From Candidatus Parcubacteria bacterium (GTDB lineage Bacteria > Patescibacteriota > Saccharimonadia > Saccharimonadales > Saccharimonadaceae), in the NCBI GenBank assembly GCA_023391075.1, contig JAEWBQ010000004.1, positions 124,001-188,000 on the forward strand: a stretch of DNA of 64,000 nt, given 5' to 3'. The notes below the pieces were generated by a model that ran no database searches, had not been told where the DNA came from, and saw nothing but the letters and a program-made list of their open reading frames with translations. Numbering within the stretch: the first letter of the stretch is position 1; the number at the start of each line of letters is the position of its first letter. Shown here one piece after another: positions 32,805 to 40,955 of the stretch. Position numbers and translations under genes: made by a program.

Positions 32805-34205
32805 CTAGCCGCCGAGCAGCTGACGCGCGCGCCTCTCGTACACCCGCTCGTCACTTATTCCCTCATCGAGATACAGTCCGCTCAGCTCATTCAAAATCCG
32901 CCCTATCATTGGTCCCGTCAGGCGGCTGTCGTCACCCAGCGTACGCCGCACCCAATTGCCGTCGATACCTAAATCCCGTTTCAAAGACGGTTGTCGCTCT
33001 GGCGCTGCTTTTGCACGATGCGCGCGCCACAACTTTTCTATCGCCTCAAATTGCGGCTTTGCGTGCGATTTGCCCGGGCGCCAGCTCGCCCCCGCATCTG
33101 CCCTATGCAGCTCCAGCAAATCTTTAAATGCTTCATGGTCGAGCATTTGACGTTGATGACTGGGCCGCATGTCTGGCAGATCGTCAATCGCCATATGATG
33201 GTAAATCATCCAGTAAATATCCCTGGTGTCCCGCTTTGAAAACCTCAGTCGTCTGAGTATCGTCTTTGCCATTTCCGCCCCGATCGCATAGTGGCGGTTG
33301 AAGCGAATGCGATCACCTGGCAGGGCCGGCATAAACGTCGGGGGCTTGCCGATGTCGTGCAGCAACGCCGCCCAGGCGAGACGTCGGCTTGGATGAGCCG
33401 GCAGGTAGTCAAGCACCAGCAGCTCATGCCGCCAGACATCACCTTCGGCATGAAATTCGGGCGGCTGCATCACTCCGCGCCCGGCGGTGACTTCTGGTAG
33501 AACCTGTTCAAGGATCCCGAACCTATCCAAATCTTCGAACGATTGTCTGCGCGAGGTGTGGATTAATAGTCGCGTCAGCTCATCACGGAGCCGATCGACG
33601 GCGATTTCTTCAATCACCCCACGCGCTACGGCCCGACTAAGCGCAACCTTCGTTGCGTCATCATAACGAAAACCTAGGTGATTCTTAAAGCGAATTACCC
33701 GCATGACCCGGAGCGGATCTTCTTTTATGCGAGCAGCGGCATCGCCGATGAACCGTACGATGCCTGCATCCAAATCCTCAAGTCCGCCAACGAAATCGAT
33801 AATTTGATCCGTCGAGGGATCAAACGCCAGCGCATTGATCGTCAGGTCCCGACGCAGCACATCTTCTTCGAGTGTGGCATACTCGACTTTGGTATACTTG
33901 CGCCCTTTATGCGCCTCGATATCTTTTCGAAATGTCGCAACTTCAACCTCGATCGGCACACCCTCGTGGACCAGTCGCACCCGTGTCACACCGTACGCCT
34001 GGGACGTGTCGCTATACTTCGGCGCATCAAATTCGGGAAGCTGCATCAACTGAGCGGGTGTTGCGCTTGTCGCGATATCAAAATCCTTAGGCTGTCGACC
34101 TAAATACATATCGCGCACGGCGCCCCCTACGACATATGCGTCATAGCCATGCAGACGGAGAATTTCCGCCACCCGTGTCGCGGCCACCAGTGTGTGCTCA
34201 CTCAT
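32805..34205 (-). CDS. cca: CCA tRNA nucleotidyltransferase with HD domain
   Basis: The 466-residue enzyme adds or repairs the 3'-CCA of tRNAs. It shows the class II nucleotidyltransferase motifs VVGGAVRD near residue 25, DFDIAT near 42, RRDLTINALA near 118 and the RVMRVIRF segment, then an HD-type phosphohydrolase domain with LLHDIGKP near residue 285. The gene follows a Gmad2 protein with a TAATG overlap. All three tRNA genes in this window already encode CCA, so a repair role is likely for at least these tRNAs. Confidence 0.92.
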   Translation of the reverse strand: MSEHTLVAATRVAEILRLHGYDAYVVGGAVRDMYLGRQPKDFDIATSATPAQLMQLPEFDAPKYSDTSQAYGVTRVRLVHEGVPIEVEVATFRKDIEAHKGRKYTKVEYATLEEDVLRRDLTINALAFDPSTDQIIDFVGGLEDLDAGIVRFIGDAAARIKEDPLRVMRVIRFKNHLGFRYDDATKVALSRAVARGVIEEIAVDRLRDELTRLLIHTSRRQSFEDLDRFGILEQVLPEVTAGRGVMQPPEFHAEGDVWRHELLVLDYLPAHPSRRLAWAALLHDIGKPPTFMPALPGDRIRFNRHYAIGAEMAKTILRRLRFSKRDTRDIYWMIYHHMAIDDLPDMRPSHQRQMLDHEAFKDLLELHRADAGASWRPGKSHAKPQFEAIEKLWRAHRAKAAPERQPSLKRDLGIDGNWVRRTLGDDSRLTGPMIGRILNELSGLYLDEGISDERVYERRARQLLGG

Positions 34206-34783
34206 TACAACCTCACCGGTATCACAACAGTATCATCATTGGCAGCACGGCCCGACGGATTGTCTTTTTGCAGTATCAGACTGCCGCTACCACTGTGAGC
34301 ACTGGCAGCAACATAGGGCAACTTCGCAGAAAAAGGCACGAGCTGATCCGTCATCCAGTCGCCCAGTACCTGCGCAGTACTTTGTGCAACCACCTTGCCG
34401 CTGCTATCAACCAGCCTGATCGGAAAACTTGCTTCAAATGACCAGCTACCGGGTACCTCGCCTACCACTGCCACGGGGCTTGCTATCGTGCTATCTTTTT
34501 CTGGCGCATATACGCGTACTTCAACCCCCTTGGTCGAAACATAGCGCCCTACCGTCACAGTCTGCTGCGGTTGCGGCTTGGGCGGCGTGGCGGCCTCATT
34601 CTTTAACTGGGTTATTTGACCGGACAATTGAGCAACGCGCTGATTCAGCCCATCAACTTCTGGCTGACGTAACCAGTAAACCGCCCCCGCCGAGCCAACC
34701 GCGACGATAATGATGCCGCAAATTATCAGTAAGGCCGCCGCGAAACTTCGCCGTCCACTGATCGGTAACCTGAACACAGTCAT
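34205..34783 (-). CDS. Membrane-anchored Gmad2 (immunoglobulin-like) domain protein
   Basis: One N-terminal helix (about residues 16-38) and a short coiled-coil linker lead to an outside domain with VRVYAPEKDSTIASPVAVVG, WSFEASFPIRLVD and LQKDNPSG, which match the Gmad2 domain found in spore-germination and other cell-surface proteins. It is probably a structural or binding domain on the cell surface. ATG 34783 is used because the 30 bases before it form a purine-rich ribosome site; an earlier ATG at 34813 overlaps the stop of the preceding gene and is possible. Confidence 0.8.
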   Translation of the reverse strand: MTVFRLPISGRRSFAAALLIICGIIIVAVGSAGAVYWLRQPEVDGLNQRVAQLSGQITQLKNEAATPPKPQPQQTVTVGRYVSTKGVEVRVYAPEKDSTIASPVAVVGEVPGSWSFEASFPIRLVDSSGKVVAQSTAQVLGDWMTDQLVPFSAKLPYVAASAHSGSGSLILQKDNPSGRAANDDTVVIPVRL

Positions 34784-34809
34784 ACCTCCACCTTCCCCCT
34801 CCCCGCGCA

Positions 34810-35061
34810 TCATCCTTCCGGCGCGTCACTCTCGTCGGCAAGCTGAGCACGAATGATTTTGACCACTACGTACCCTTCGGCAGCCGAGCTCGCATGGCAC
34901 ATCATGGGTTCATTTTTACCAGGCGACATCGCTTCCATGTGCGTACCCAGCCCCCTGCCGTCTTGCGGCATACCTTCGACAGCACGAATAAGTGCATCCA
35001 GCGCCCCGACTGGCAGCGTCATCACAGTTTCCTCTGTTGGTTGTGTGCTTTTTGATCGCAT
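34810..35061 (-). CDS. Small hypothetical protein, 83 aa
   Basis: No family is recognised. The product is soluble and acidic, with a Met/Gly-rich centre (HMEAMSPGKNEPMM) and a Val/Ile strand near residue 65. AGGAG lies 10 bases before the ATG, and an internal ATG (residue 14) is an alternative start. It precedes the Gmad2 gene with a possible 4-base overlap and is probably the first gene of that operon with cca. Confidence 0.55.
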   Translation of the reverse strand: MRSKSTQPTEETVMTLPVGALDALIRAVEGMPQDGRGLGTHMEAMSPGKNEPMMCHASSAAEGYVVVKIIRAQLADESDAPEG

Positions 35062-35144
35062 AGCTAGTGTCTCCTGTTAGGGTTGCGTAATAAAAAGCAC
35101 GAGCGAGCATGACGCTCGCTCGTGCATCCGTTTAAGGAAGCGTG

Positions 35145-35333
35145 CTAACCGTTATTGTGGCTGTGCTCACCACCACGACGTTTATCCTCCGTCGATTGTG
35201 CGGCGGCACCTTTTTTGCCAAGCTCGGACATATCCTGCTTCGCACTGCTAGCCTTGCCGCCCTTTTGAGCGATCTTCTTGCGTTCGTTTTCACTCATACT
35301 TGCGAATCCGCGATTGCTAGTGTTATTTGCCAT
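35145..35333 (-). CDS. KGG-repeat stress-induced small protein
   Basis: The 62-residue product contains GFASMSENERKKIAQKGGKA and a second GKKGAA unit, the conidiation/KGG motif of YciG- and con-10-like stress proteins. These are small, basic, disordered proteins induced by stress or in stationary phase; their molecular role is not established. ATG 35333 follows AGGAGGTGC; the ATG six bases earlier lies too close to it. The protein ends in a polar GGEHSHNNG tail. Confidence 0.85.
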   Translation of the reverse strand: MANNTSNRGFASMSENERKKIAQKGGKASSAKQDMSELGKKGAAAQSTEDKRRGGEHSHNNG

Positions 35334-35482
35334 AAGCACCTCCTGACGTTTAGGTTATGGTACTTTTTAGTATGCGGAACTATCGACTGATGGGCTGTAA
35401 AATAAGTCACAAATCCAGATATGCTTATGCAATTACAGATATAGCATATTCACTTTTCGCTGATACCTTATAGCAGGAAAAG

Positions 35483-35512
35483 AAAAAAGAAGGTGCAATG
35501 ACCTTCTTTTTT
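35483..35512 (-). terminator. Terminator after tRNA-Gln
   Basis: Perfect 12-base arms (35483-35494, 35501-35512) with a 6-base loop and a six-T run on the minus strand. Confidence 0.88.
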
Positions 35513-35514
35513 CT

Positions 35515-35589
35515 TGGCTGGGGATGAGGGATTCGAACCCCCGAATGCCGGGACCAGAACCCGGTGCCTTACCACTTGGCGAATCCCCA
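35515..35589 (-). tRNA. tRNA-Gln (anticodon CTG)
   Basis: The minus strand folds as a cloverleaf: acceptor TGGGGAT with ATCCCCA, anticodon arm CCGGG-TTCTGGT-CCCGG with anticodon CTG, and T arm GGGGGTTCGAATCCC. The discriminator G is followed by encoded CCA (35515-35517). It reads CAG codons. Confidence 0.95.
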
Positions 35590-35633
35590 ACGGCTTGATA
35601 TATTGTACCACCGCCAAGGGGTTTACTCAAGCC

Positions 35634-36203
35634 CTAGGTATCGCTGCGAGCTTTCGACTCTTCAGGGACCGGCTTGAAATCTGGCGCCTTTGTAACTAGG
35701 TCTCTGTGCTTCGTGTCAGACTCTGCCACAAACAAGTCTCGAACCTGATAGAGCACATAGCCACCTACCGCTGTCAAAACCATACTCCAGATAAAACTGC
35801 CGACATCAGCACTCACGAACACATAGGCAATCTCCACCGCTACGCCCAGCAAAAAGACATAGAACAACATACGCCAGCCTCGAATATCATGCGTCCTCAG
35901 GGCTGGAATTGCCATGAACATCAGTATCATCTCGACCGTATATGATGCCACCCATATCAACGTGAGGAGCGCGGCGATAACGCCGAGGGCATGCCCGTAC
36001 ACACCCGCAAAGACAGAGAGAAACATTGTCCCTAGGAGCAGCACACTTAGAATACCGAGTAGACCCACTACCATGATGACCGCGCCGATCAGTACGATCC
36101 ACCATATATTAGCTGCAATCCAATGCCTCAGCTTCTGAGGTAACGATGGCAGCCGGCCATACCATACTCCCAGCGTACGTTCGACTCTATCTACCAGATC
36201 CAT
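35634..36203 (-). CDS. Multi-spanning membrane protein, 189 aa
   Basis: Four to five hydrophobic helices lie between residues 34 and 152, with an amphipathic start (MDLVDRVERTLGVWYGRLP) and a charged cytoplasmic C-terminus. No family is recognised. GGAGAA precedes ATG. It is upstream of tRNA-Gln and downstream of another membrane protein gene that has its own promoter. Confidence 0.65.
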   Translation of the reverse strand: MDLVDRVERTLGVWYGRLPSLPQKLRHWIAANIWWIVLIGAVIMVVGLLGILSVLLLGTMFLSVFAGVYGHALGVIAALLTLIWVASYTVEMILMFMAIPALRTHDIRGWRMLFYVFLLGVAVEIAYVFVSADVGSFIWSMVLTAVGGYVLYQVRDLFVAESDTKHRDLVTKAPDFKPVPEESKARSDT

Positions 36204-36259
36204 CCATATGTTCTCCGTTTATAGTCTTATGGTACGCTGACAGCCGGAAGCATACAAGC

Positions 36260-36742
36260 TTAGCGACGACGCAGCGGCAAGGGCCACAGCCCCCAGCTCG
36301 CCCAGACGACTAGGACCGCCACTCCAAGCATAAAGCATACAGACCACCATCCGACCGGCAGAGCGATCGTGCCGCCAAATAACCCATTATTTGCGAGCGA
36401 CATAGGGTTGACATTCTCCCAGACCAGCGCAAACAGCCACCAAGCGACACTTAGCCACCCAAGAATCATGCTCGTAAGCCGCATCAGGGGGCTGAGGTGC
36501 ATTCTTAGCAAGAACGGTATAGCAAACACCTCGGCAGTCACCACCAGCGCCGCAAGCGGCTTAGACAAGGCGCTATCTACGCCAGGTAACCACATATCAT
36601 AAATCGCCGACGCGAACTTTGGAAAGTTAAACAGCTGCATGATCGCCAAAATGATTAAAATCCCCGCCAACAGCAGCGCAACCTTGGCGGCATTAGCCGT
36701 CTTGGGTGACTTGGCATTCGTTGCTTGTACAAAAAAGCTCAT
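36260..36742 (-). CDS. Four-helix membrane protein, possibly DoxX/MauE-like
   Basis: The 160-residue product has four hydrophobic helices with a layout similar to DoxX/MauE-type redox membrane proteins, but no diagnostic motif is visible, so the family is only a suggestion. ATG 36742 is chosen because TATACT ends 6 bases upstream; the longer open frame has no support. The C-terminus is basic (LPLRRR). Confidence 0.6.
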   Translation of the reverse strand: MSFFVQATNAKSPKTANAAKVALLLAGILIILAIMQLFNFPKFASAIYDMWLPGVDSALSKPLAALVVTAEVFAIPFLLRMHLSPLMRLTSMILGWLSVAWWLFALVWENVNPMSLANNGLFGGTIALPVGWWSVCFMLGVAVLVVWASWGLWPLPLRRR

Positions 36743-36748
36743 GGCTGT

Positions 36749-36754
36749 AGTATA
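36749..36754 (-). promoter_or_regulatory. Leaderless -10 box of the DoxX/MauE-like gene
   Basis: TATACT ends 6 bases before ATG 36742. Confidence 0.6.
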
Positions 36755-36912
36755 CACCCGCAGGACCGGACAATAAAATGTTGTTATTCTGTCCATACTA
36801 CTTGCGCTTTCTTCGGCAATCCCGTATTGTACTAAACAGCGAAGGTTACAAAAACAAACACCAACTCCAAAAAATGTTGTGACTGATCGCTCTACGATAA
36901 CCCACCACAACC

Positions 36913-36942
36913 AAAAATACCCCGAGTCATCGGGGTATTTTT
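36913..36942 (-). terminator. Terminator of trmD
   Basis: Perfect 12-base arms (36913-36924, 36931-36942; core TACCCCG/CGGGGTA) with a five-T run on the minus strand. Confidence 0.9.
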
Positions 36943-36957
36943 ACGAATCTTGGACAT

Positions 36958-37611
36958 TTACTCTGCTTTGAACGAATGCTCGTCACGCCACTTGGCAATC
37001 GCTGCGTGGTTGCCGCTCAACAACACGTCTGGCACCTTCATGCCACGGAAGTCCTCAGGGCGCGTATACTGCGGGAATTCAAGCGTTTCGCCGTCGCTAA
37101 AGCTCTCGATGACCGCGCTCTGCTCGCCGCCCAGTACACCCGGCAGGAGCCGCACTACGGCGTCGATAATCGTCATCGCCGGCAGCTCACCACCCGTCAG
37201 GACGTAATCACCCACGCTGACCTGCTCGTTCACCAGCGACACGATACGCTCATCGTAGCCTTCATAACGCCCGCAGATAAAAATCATACCCCGCTCGTCA
37301 TCGGCCCACTCCTGCGCAATCGCCTGCTTGAAGCGCCGGCCCCGTGGCGTCATCAGAAATACCCGTGCAGTCGGATCGTTTGCCTTGGCCTGCTCGACAG
37401 CTGCAAACAGCGGCTCCGGCTTCAGGAGCATCCCGTCACCACCGCCATACGGCGTATCGTCAACTTGGCGGCGCGGACCCAGCCCGAACTGCCGCAGGTC
37501 GATCATTATAAATTCTGCGGCCTGCTCTTTTTGCGCCTTCCACATCATCGAACTACCCAGGACGCCCGTAAACATCTCGGGGAAAAGAGTAATCACTTGT
37601 ATTTTCTTCAT
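36958..37611 (-). CDS. trmD: tRNA (guanine37-N1)-methyltransferase
   Basis: TrmD methylates G37 next to the anticodon and prevents frameshifting. The 217-residue SPOUT enzyme has LFPEMFTG at the start, RRQVDDTPYGGGDGM near residue 47, ICGRYEGYDER near 110 and the S-adenosylmethionine knot GDYVLTGGELPA near 132. It is slightly shorter at the C-terminus than E. coli TrmD. In most bacteria it sits in the rpsP-rimM-trmD-rplS operon; here it stands near rpsP and khpA but has its own promoter with TACACT ending 7 bases before ATG. Confidence 0.96.
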   Translation of the reverse strand: MKKIQVITLFPEMFTGVLGSSMMWKAQKEQAAEFIMIDLRQFGLGPRRQVDDTPYGGGDGMLLKPEPLFAAVEQAKANDPTARVFLMTPRGRRFKQAIAQEWADDERGMIFICGRYEGYDERIVSLVNEQVSVGDYVLTGGELPAMTIIDAVVRLLPGVLGGEQSAVIESFSDGETLEFPQYTRPEDFRGMKVPDVLLSGNHAAIAKWRDEHSFKAE

Positions 37612-37618
37612 CTGTACC

Positions 37619-37624
37619 AGTGTA
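37619..37624 (-). promoter_or_regulatory. Leaderless -10 box of trmD
   Basis: TACACT ends 7 bases before ATG 37611. Confidence 0.55.
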
Positions 37625-37761
37625 CGGGATATTGACTTTTTTGTCTATTGATATTGTAGCTATACACTCCTCACGCATCTCTGGCGGAGCGTGTATTAAT
37701 TACAATTGACATAGCCATAAGCGTATTTTCCTGCTATAGTATCTAGTAACGGAATTATCTT

Positions 37762-38076
37762 ATGGAACTAGAGACAAACACCCCAGTATCGAACGAAGCA
37801 CGCGCCCTGGCGCAGGCTAAAAAGCTCGTTCTTGAGCCGATTCACTCTTCGGTCGCCGCAGAAGACATGCCAGACTCAGTCGTCGTCGCCAACCACCTGC
37901 GCGAAGGTGCGCTCGCAAATGCAAGTAACGATGTCGAGCAGAATACCCCGCCGATCACCGTACTCGACCAGACCGAACCCGCCCAGCCTCACAGCCAAGT
38001 TAAGCTCTACATCCTGACTGCAACGGGCTTTGTCGTCCTGGCAGCCGTCATCGTCTTTGTCATCCTCGGCAACTAA
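37762..38076 (+). CDS. Tail-anchored small membrane protein, 104 aa
   Basis: The first 75 residues are polar and acidic, with a basic helix near residue 20. One C-terminal helix (about 80-102, LYILTATGFVVLAAVIVFVIL) ends two residues before the stop. No family is recognised. A TATAGT box at 37735 is the best promoter candidate; TTGACA lies 23 bases further up, too far for a normal spacer. A terminator follows. Confidence 0.65.
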   Translation: MELETNTPVSNEARALAQAKKLVLEPIHSSVAAEDMPDSVVVANHLREGALANASNDVEQNTPPITVLDQTEPAQPHSQVKLYILTATGFVVLAAVIVFVILGN

Positions 38077-38096
38077 CTCCACGACACGGTACATAT

Positions 38097-38119
38097 CCCG
38101 GCCCGCGCGCCGGGTTTTT
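38097..38119 (+). terminator. Terminator of the 104-aa membrane protein gene
   Basis: GC-rich arms CCCGGC/GCCGGG (38097-38102, 38109-38114) followed by five T. Confidence 0.85.
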
Positions 38120-38144
38120 ATTTGGAGTGCTTATGCCAATAACC

Positions 38145-38258
38145 ACGAAACCCACCTCTATGGGTGGGTGTTCGTAGCACATATAAAGCTCTCAACAAAT
38201 ATGGTTTGTTGCTCGCATAGAGCGTTCTCGCAGTTCAAGTGTTTTGTTTGTTGAACTG
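38145..38258. ncRNA. Candidate structured RNA: three consecutive stem-loops
   Basis: Three separate hairpins fill the gap before khpA: 38145-38175 (12 pairs with one bulge), 38188-38223 (GCTCT/AGAGC enclosing CAACAAA/TTTGTTG) and 38231-38258 (8-base arms CAGTTCAA/TTGAACTG). No gene or clear promoter accounts for them and the transcribed strand is not known. They could be the 3' region of the khpA mRNA on the minus strand or an independent small RNA. Confidence 0.35.
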
Positions 38259-38265
38259 TTTATGA

Positions 38266-38658
38266 TTATATATCGAGGTCGTCGAGTTCTGCAAGCTCCT
38301 GACGGGTCTTTTTTGCCAGGGATGATTCGTTTTCCACAGTTTCAGTAGTAGAGTTTTGCACAGCCTCGCCCGATTCATCATCAGATGAGATAGTATAGTC
38401 ACCACCCTCTACGTCATTGTTGACGATCTTCAGGTTATAACGGGCGTTGTTCTTGGTGCCAAGCGCCCGCAGGAGCGTACGCAGGCTCTGTGCCGTCACA
38501 CCGCGCTTACCAATGACGCGACCTAGGTCCTCGGGATTAACCGTAAGAGTTAACAACACCCCTTTCTCGTCAATGATGCGTTCCACTACTACGTCGTCGG
38601 GGTGACCGACAAGTGATTTCACGATATATTCTACAAACTGCTGGTCTATTGTTGACAT
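38266..38658 (-). CDS. khpA: KH-domain RNA-binding protein KhpA
   Basis: The 130-residue protein has a single type II KH domain with VIGKRGVTAQSLRTLLRALG near residues 48-67, whose GKRG loop binds RNA. KhpA binds many RNAs and is tied to cell division and wall growth in Firmicutes. A 50-residue acidic, Ser/Thr-rich C-terminal extension is not part of the usual 75-80-residue KhpA. ATG 38658 follows GGAGGG. It lies downstream of rpsP, as in most bacteria. Confidence 0.9.
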   Translation of the reverse strand: MSTIDQQFVEYIVKSLVGHPDDVVVERIIDEKGVLLTLTVNPEDLGRVIGKRGVTAQSLRTLLRALGTKNNARYNLKIVNNDVEGGDYTISSDDESGEAVQNSTTETVENESSLAKKTRQELAELDDLDI

Positions 38659-38749
38659 ACTGCCCTCCACTTCGATATTCGGTCGTACCTGCTGGTATCG
38701 TATCTCTAGTATAGAGCATGCCGGGCACCACGTCGACTCTCGCCCAACA

Positions 38750-38779
38750 AAAATACCCGCCGGATAGGGCGGGTATTTT
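38750..38779 (-). terminator. Terminator of rpsP
   Basis: Perfect 12-base arms (38750-38761, 38768-38779; core ACCCGCC) with T-run on the minus strand, between rpsP and khpA. Confidence 0.9.
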
Positions 38780-38792
38780 ATCGTAGATTGCC

Positions 38793-39140
38793 TTAGGCTT
38801 CTGCAGTCTCTTCGACAGCTTCTTCTTTTGGCTGGTTCTTGCGCAGCTTTTCAGCGTTGCGGATGGTCTTGGTCTTTGCAGCAGGCTCTTTGACCCACTT
38901 AGGCAGCTTGACGCCAGCTTCTTTGAGGAGCTTCACGACACGAGGAGTTGGCTGTGCGCCGTTGTCGAGGTACTTCTGAGCTTCCTCAACCTGAACGTTA
39001 GCTTCCTTGGTGTGCGGGTTGTAGCTACCGACGTAGCTTACCACGCGGCCACTTGATGGGTGGCGCTGAGCTTCTTGAACGGCGATGCGGTAGACTGGAA
39101 AGCCCTTGCGGCCGAGGCGTTGCAAACGGATTGCGAGCAT
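38793..39140 (-). CDS. rpsP: Small ribosomal subunit protein bS16
   Basis: The 115-residue protein begins MLAIRLQRLGRKGFPVYRI, the bS16 hallmark, and continues with SYNPHTKE. bS16 stabilises the central pseudoknot of 16S rRNA. The last 35 residues are a Lys-rich then Glu-rich extension beyond the usual 80-90-residue protein. An ATG nine bases further upstream is in frame, but GGAAG lies correctly for ATG 39140. Confidence 0.96.
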   Translation of the reverse strand: MLAIRLQRLGRKGFPVYRIAVQEAQRHPSSGRVVSYVGSYNPHTKEANVQVEEAQKYLDNGAQPTPRVVKLLKEAGVKLPKWVKEPAAKTKTIRNAEKLRKNQPKEEAVEETAEA

Positions 39141-39273
39141 AAAAATCAAACTTCCTTTATTTCACACTTAGATTTTTTATATACTTCTCACCAAGTTTAC
39201 ACTGTTTTGGCCTTCACGTCAATCTGTTTCCGGCCGTATTTACCCGGGCAAAGGTCGTATGCGCCCGAGTTTG

Positions 39274-39987
39274 CTATTTCGTGCGCTTATCGTAGGCAAT
39301 GAGTGCTGCCCGTGCAGCGGCCTGTTGGGCTACCTGCTTGCTCGGTCCTGTGCCCTTGCCCATCAGCGTATCGCCCACAAATGCCCCGAGCGTAAAGATC
39401 TTATCGTGATCGGGACCGACTTCTTCAAGTACCTTGTAAACCGGCGTATGCCCGTCAATCTTTTGTGAGACTTCCTGTAGGTGGGACTTCGGATCACGCC
39501 AGCTGCCCGATTCCAAGATGCCATCGAGTTTCGACAGGATGTTTTTGTGAATGAACGCAGCCGCGTCGTCATAGCCGCGCTCCAAGTAGATCGCGCCGAT
39601 TACCGCTTCGAACGCATTCGCGAGAATCTGCTGGCGAGCCCGTGTGCTGCCGTTTCGCTCACCCTTGCTCATACGAAGGAGAGGTTCGTAGCCCAGCTTG
39701 TCGCCGGCTTCTCCGATGCTTTCAGTGCGCACCAGCGCCGCGCGCCAGCTCGTCAAAATACCCTCTGATTCCGTAAATGTCCGGAACAGATAGTCCGTCA
39801 CCACGAGTTCAAGCACGGCATCACCCAGAAACTCCAGGCGTTCGTTATGCTCGCTGACGCTCTTTTTGTGCTCGTTAACATAACTGCGGTGCGTTAGCGC
39901 CGTTACCAGATAGTCGATGTGCTCAAAATCAAATCCCAGCTTTTCGCGCGCGAACTCATGATATGGCGCCGTTTGCATCCCACTCAT
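39274..39987 (-). CDS. rnc: Ribonuclease III
   Basis: RNase III cuts double-stranded RNA, including rRNA precursors. The 237-residue product has the catalytic signature NERLEFLGDAVLELVV near residue 43, a second acidic motif (ANAFEAVIGAIYLERG) and a C-terminal double-stranded-RNA-binding domain ending in GKGTGPSKQVAQQAAARAAL. Length and order are standard. It follows directly after the Nudix gene (stop then ATG), in the operon rpmF-nusB-nudix-rnc. Confidence 0.97.
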   Translation of the reverse strand: MSGMQTAPYHEFAREKLGFDFEHIDYLVTALTHRSYVNEHKKSVSEHNERLEFLGDAVLELVVTDYLFRTFTESEGILTSWRAALVRTESIGEAGDKLGYEPLLRMSKGERNGSTRARQQILANAFEAVIGAIYLERGYDDAAAFIHKNILSKLDGILESGSWRDPKSHLQEVSQKIDGHTPVYKVLEEVGPDHDKIFTLGAFVGDTLMGKGTGPSKQVAQQAAARAALIAYDKRTK

Positions 39988-40482
39988 TTACAGCTTCTCC
40001 TGACGAATTTTTTTCATAGCCAGCAACATTAGCTTGCCGATGTCTTCGTACTCGATCTCATCAAGCGCCTCATGGAAACTAAACCACTTGATACCGTTCA
40101 TCCACTCTTCCTTTTGAATCGCATCGGTGTCGCCCTTGGCGCGCACCAGATAGATCTGCGTCGTCATCAGGACCAATTTGTCGATGCGGCGGTAGCGGAA
40201 ATGGATCTTGCCGAGCCACCCGAGCACTTCCGTGTCGTGCAGGCCTGCTTCTTCGGCGATCTCGCGCTGAGCAGTCTGCTGCGCGGTTTCGCCTTCTTCG
40301 ATATGACCCTTTGGAATCGTCCAACGGTCTTTTGCATCCTGGATTAAGAGGATTTCGATCTGATCATTCGCGTTCCGGCGAAATACAATCCCACCGGCGG
40401 TCGGCTCACGTACAATCTCTTGGATCGACGGCTTATGTCGATTAAAGTACTTCTTGAAACGCTCAAACTTCTGATTTTGCAT
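39988..40482 (-). CDS. Nudix hydrolase (second)
   Basis: The 164-residue protein has a Nudix box GHIEEGETAQQTAQREIAEE plus AGL near residues 74-96 and the WTIPKGH lead-in common to Ap4A/dNTP-type Nudix enzymes. The substrate is unknown. The start at 40482 lies 20 bases inside the end of nusB, behind AAGGGA; a longer frame deeper in nusB was rejected. The short basic N-terminus (KFERFKKYFNRHKP) may bind nucleic acid. It sits between nusB and rnc, which hints at RNA-related nucleotide metabolism. Confidence 0.88.
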   Translation of the reverse strand: MQNQKFERFKKYFNRHKPSIQEIVREPTAGGIVFRRNANDQIEILLIQDAKDRWTIPKGHIEEGETAQQTAQREIAEEAGLHDTEVLGWLGKIHFRYRRIDKLVLMTTQIYLVRAKGDTDAIQKEEWMNGIKWFSFHEALDEIEYEDIGKLMLLAMKKIRQEKL

Positions 40483-40924
40483 CGTCTGATTTCCCTTCGA
40501 CAAGCGTGCGGAAGGCGGTGCCGAGGACACCGTTCACAAACTTACTCGAATTATCAGAACCAAACGCTTTGGCAAGTTCGACAGCTTCGTTGATCGCAAC
40601 CTTCGGTGGCACCTTGTCACCCAGATACAGCAGCTCGTAAAGGCCAAGACGAAGAATATTGCGGTCAATCCGCGCAATCTGATCAATCGGCCAATCAGGA
40701 GCGATCGGCTGAATTTTGTCGTCCAGCTCTGCCTGTGCGGCAATCACGCCCCGAGCGAGGTCGCTTACAAAGGTTTTGTCATCAATAGCCGACTCGTAGC
40801 GTTCGAGGTTACGGGTCAAAATTTCGTCGATATCCGTCGTAGAATCCTCAGAGCCGGTTCGGAATTCATATTCGTAAAGGCTTTGAAGTGCGACGATGCG
40901 CCCAAGATGACGATTTGAGGCCAT
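40463..40924 (-). CDS. nusB: Transcription antitermination factor NusB
   Basis: The 153-residue all-helical protein starts NRHLGRIVALQSLYEYEF, the NusB signature, and has IDRNILRLGLYELLYL and PPKVAINEAVELAKAFG near residues 93-125. NusB with ribosomal protein uS10 promotes antitermination in rRNA operons. The gene follows rpmF and overlaps the next Nudix gene by 20 bases. Confidence 0.95.
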   Translation of the reverse strand: MASNRHLGRIVALQSLYEYEFRTGSEDSTTDIDEILTRNLERYESAIDDKTFVSDLARGVIAAQAELDDKIQPIAPDWPIDQIARIDRNILRLGLYELLYLGDKVPPKVAINEAVELAKAFGSDNSSKFVNGVLGTAFRTLVEGKSDDAKSEV

Positions 40925-40955
40925 AGTGTTCGGTTCTTTCTGTTAAACGTTAAGT

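Noticed and set aside
35433..35630. 65-codon minus-strand open frame over tRNA-Gln
   Set aside because: It runs through the tRNA gene and its terminator.
37706..37740. TTGACA and TATAGT as one promoter of the 104-aa protein
   Set aside because: The spacer is 23 bases, too long for a sigma-70 promoter. Only the -10 is mentioned as a possibility.
38132..38176. 14-codon open frame with GGAG upstream as a leader peptide
   Set aside because: It is so short that it is likely by chance, and it lies inside the first stem-loop of the gap.
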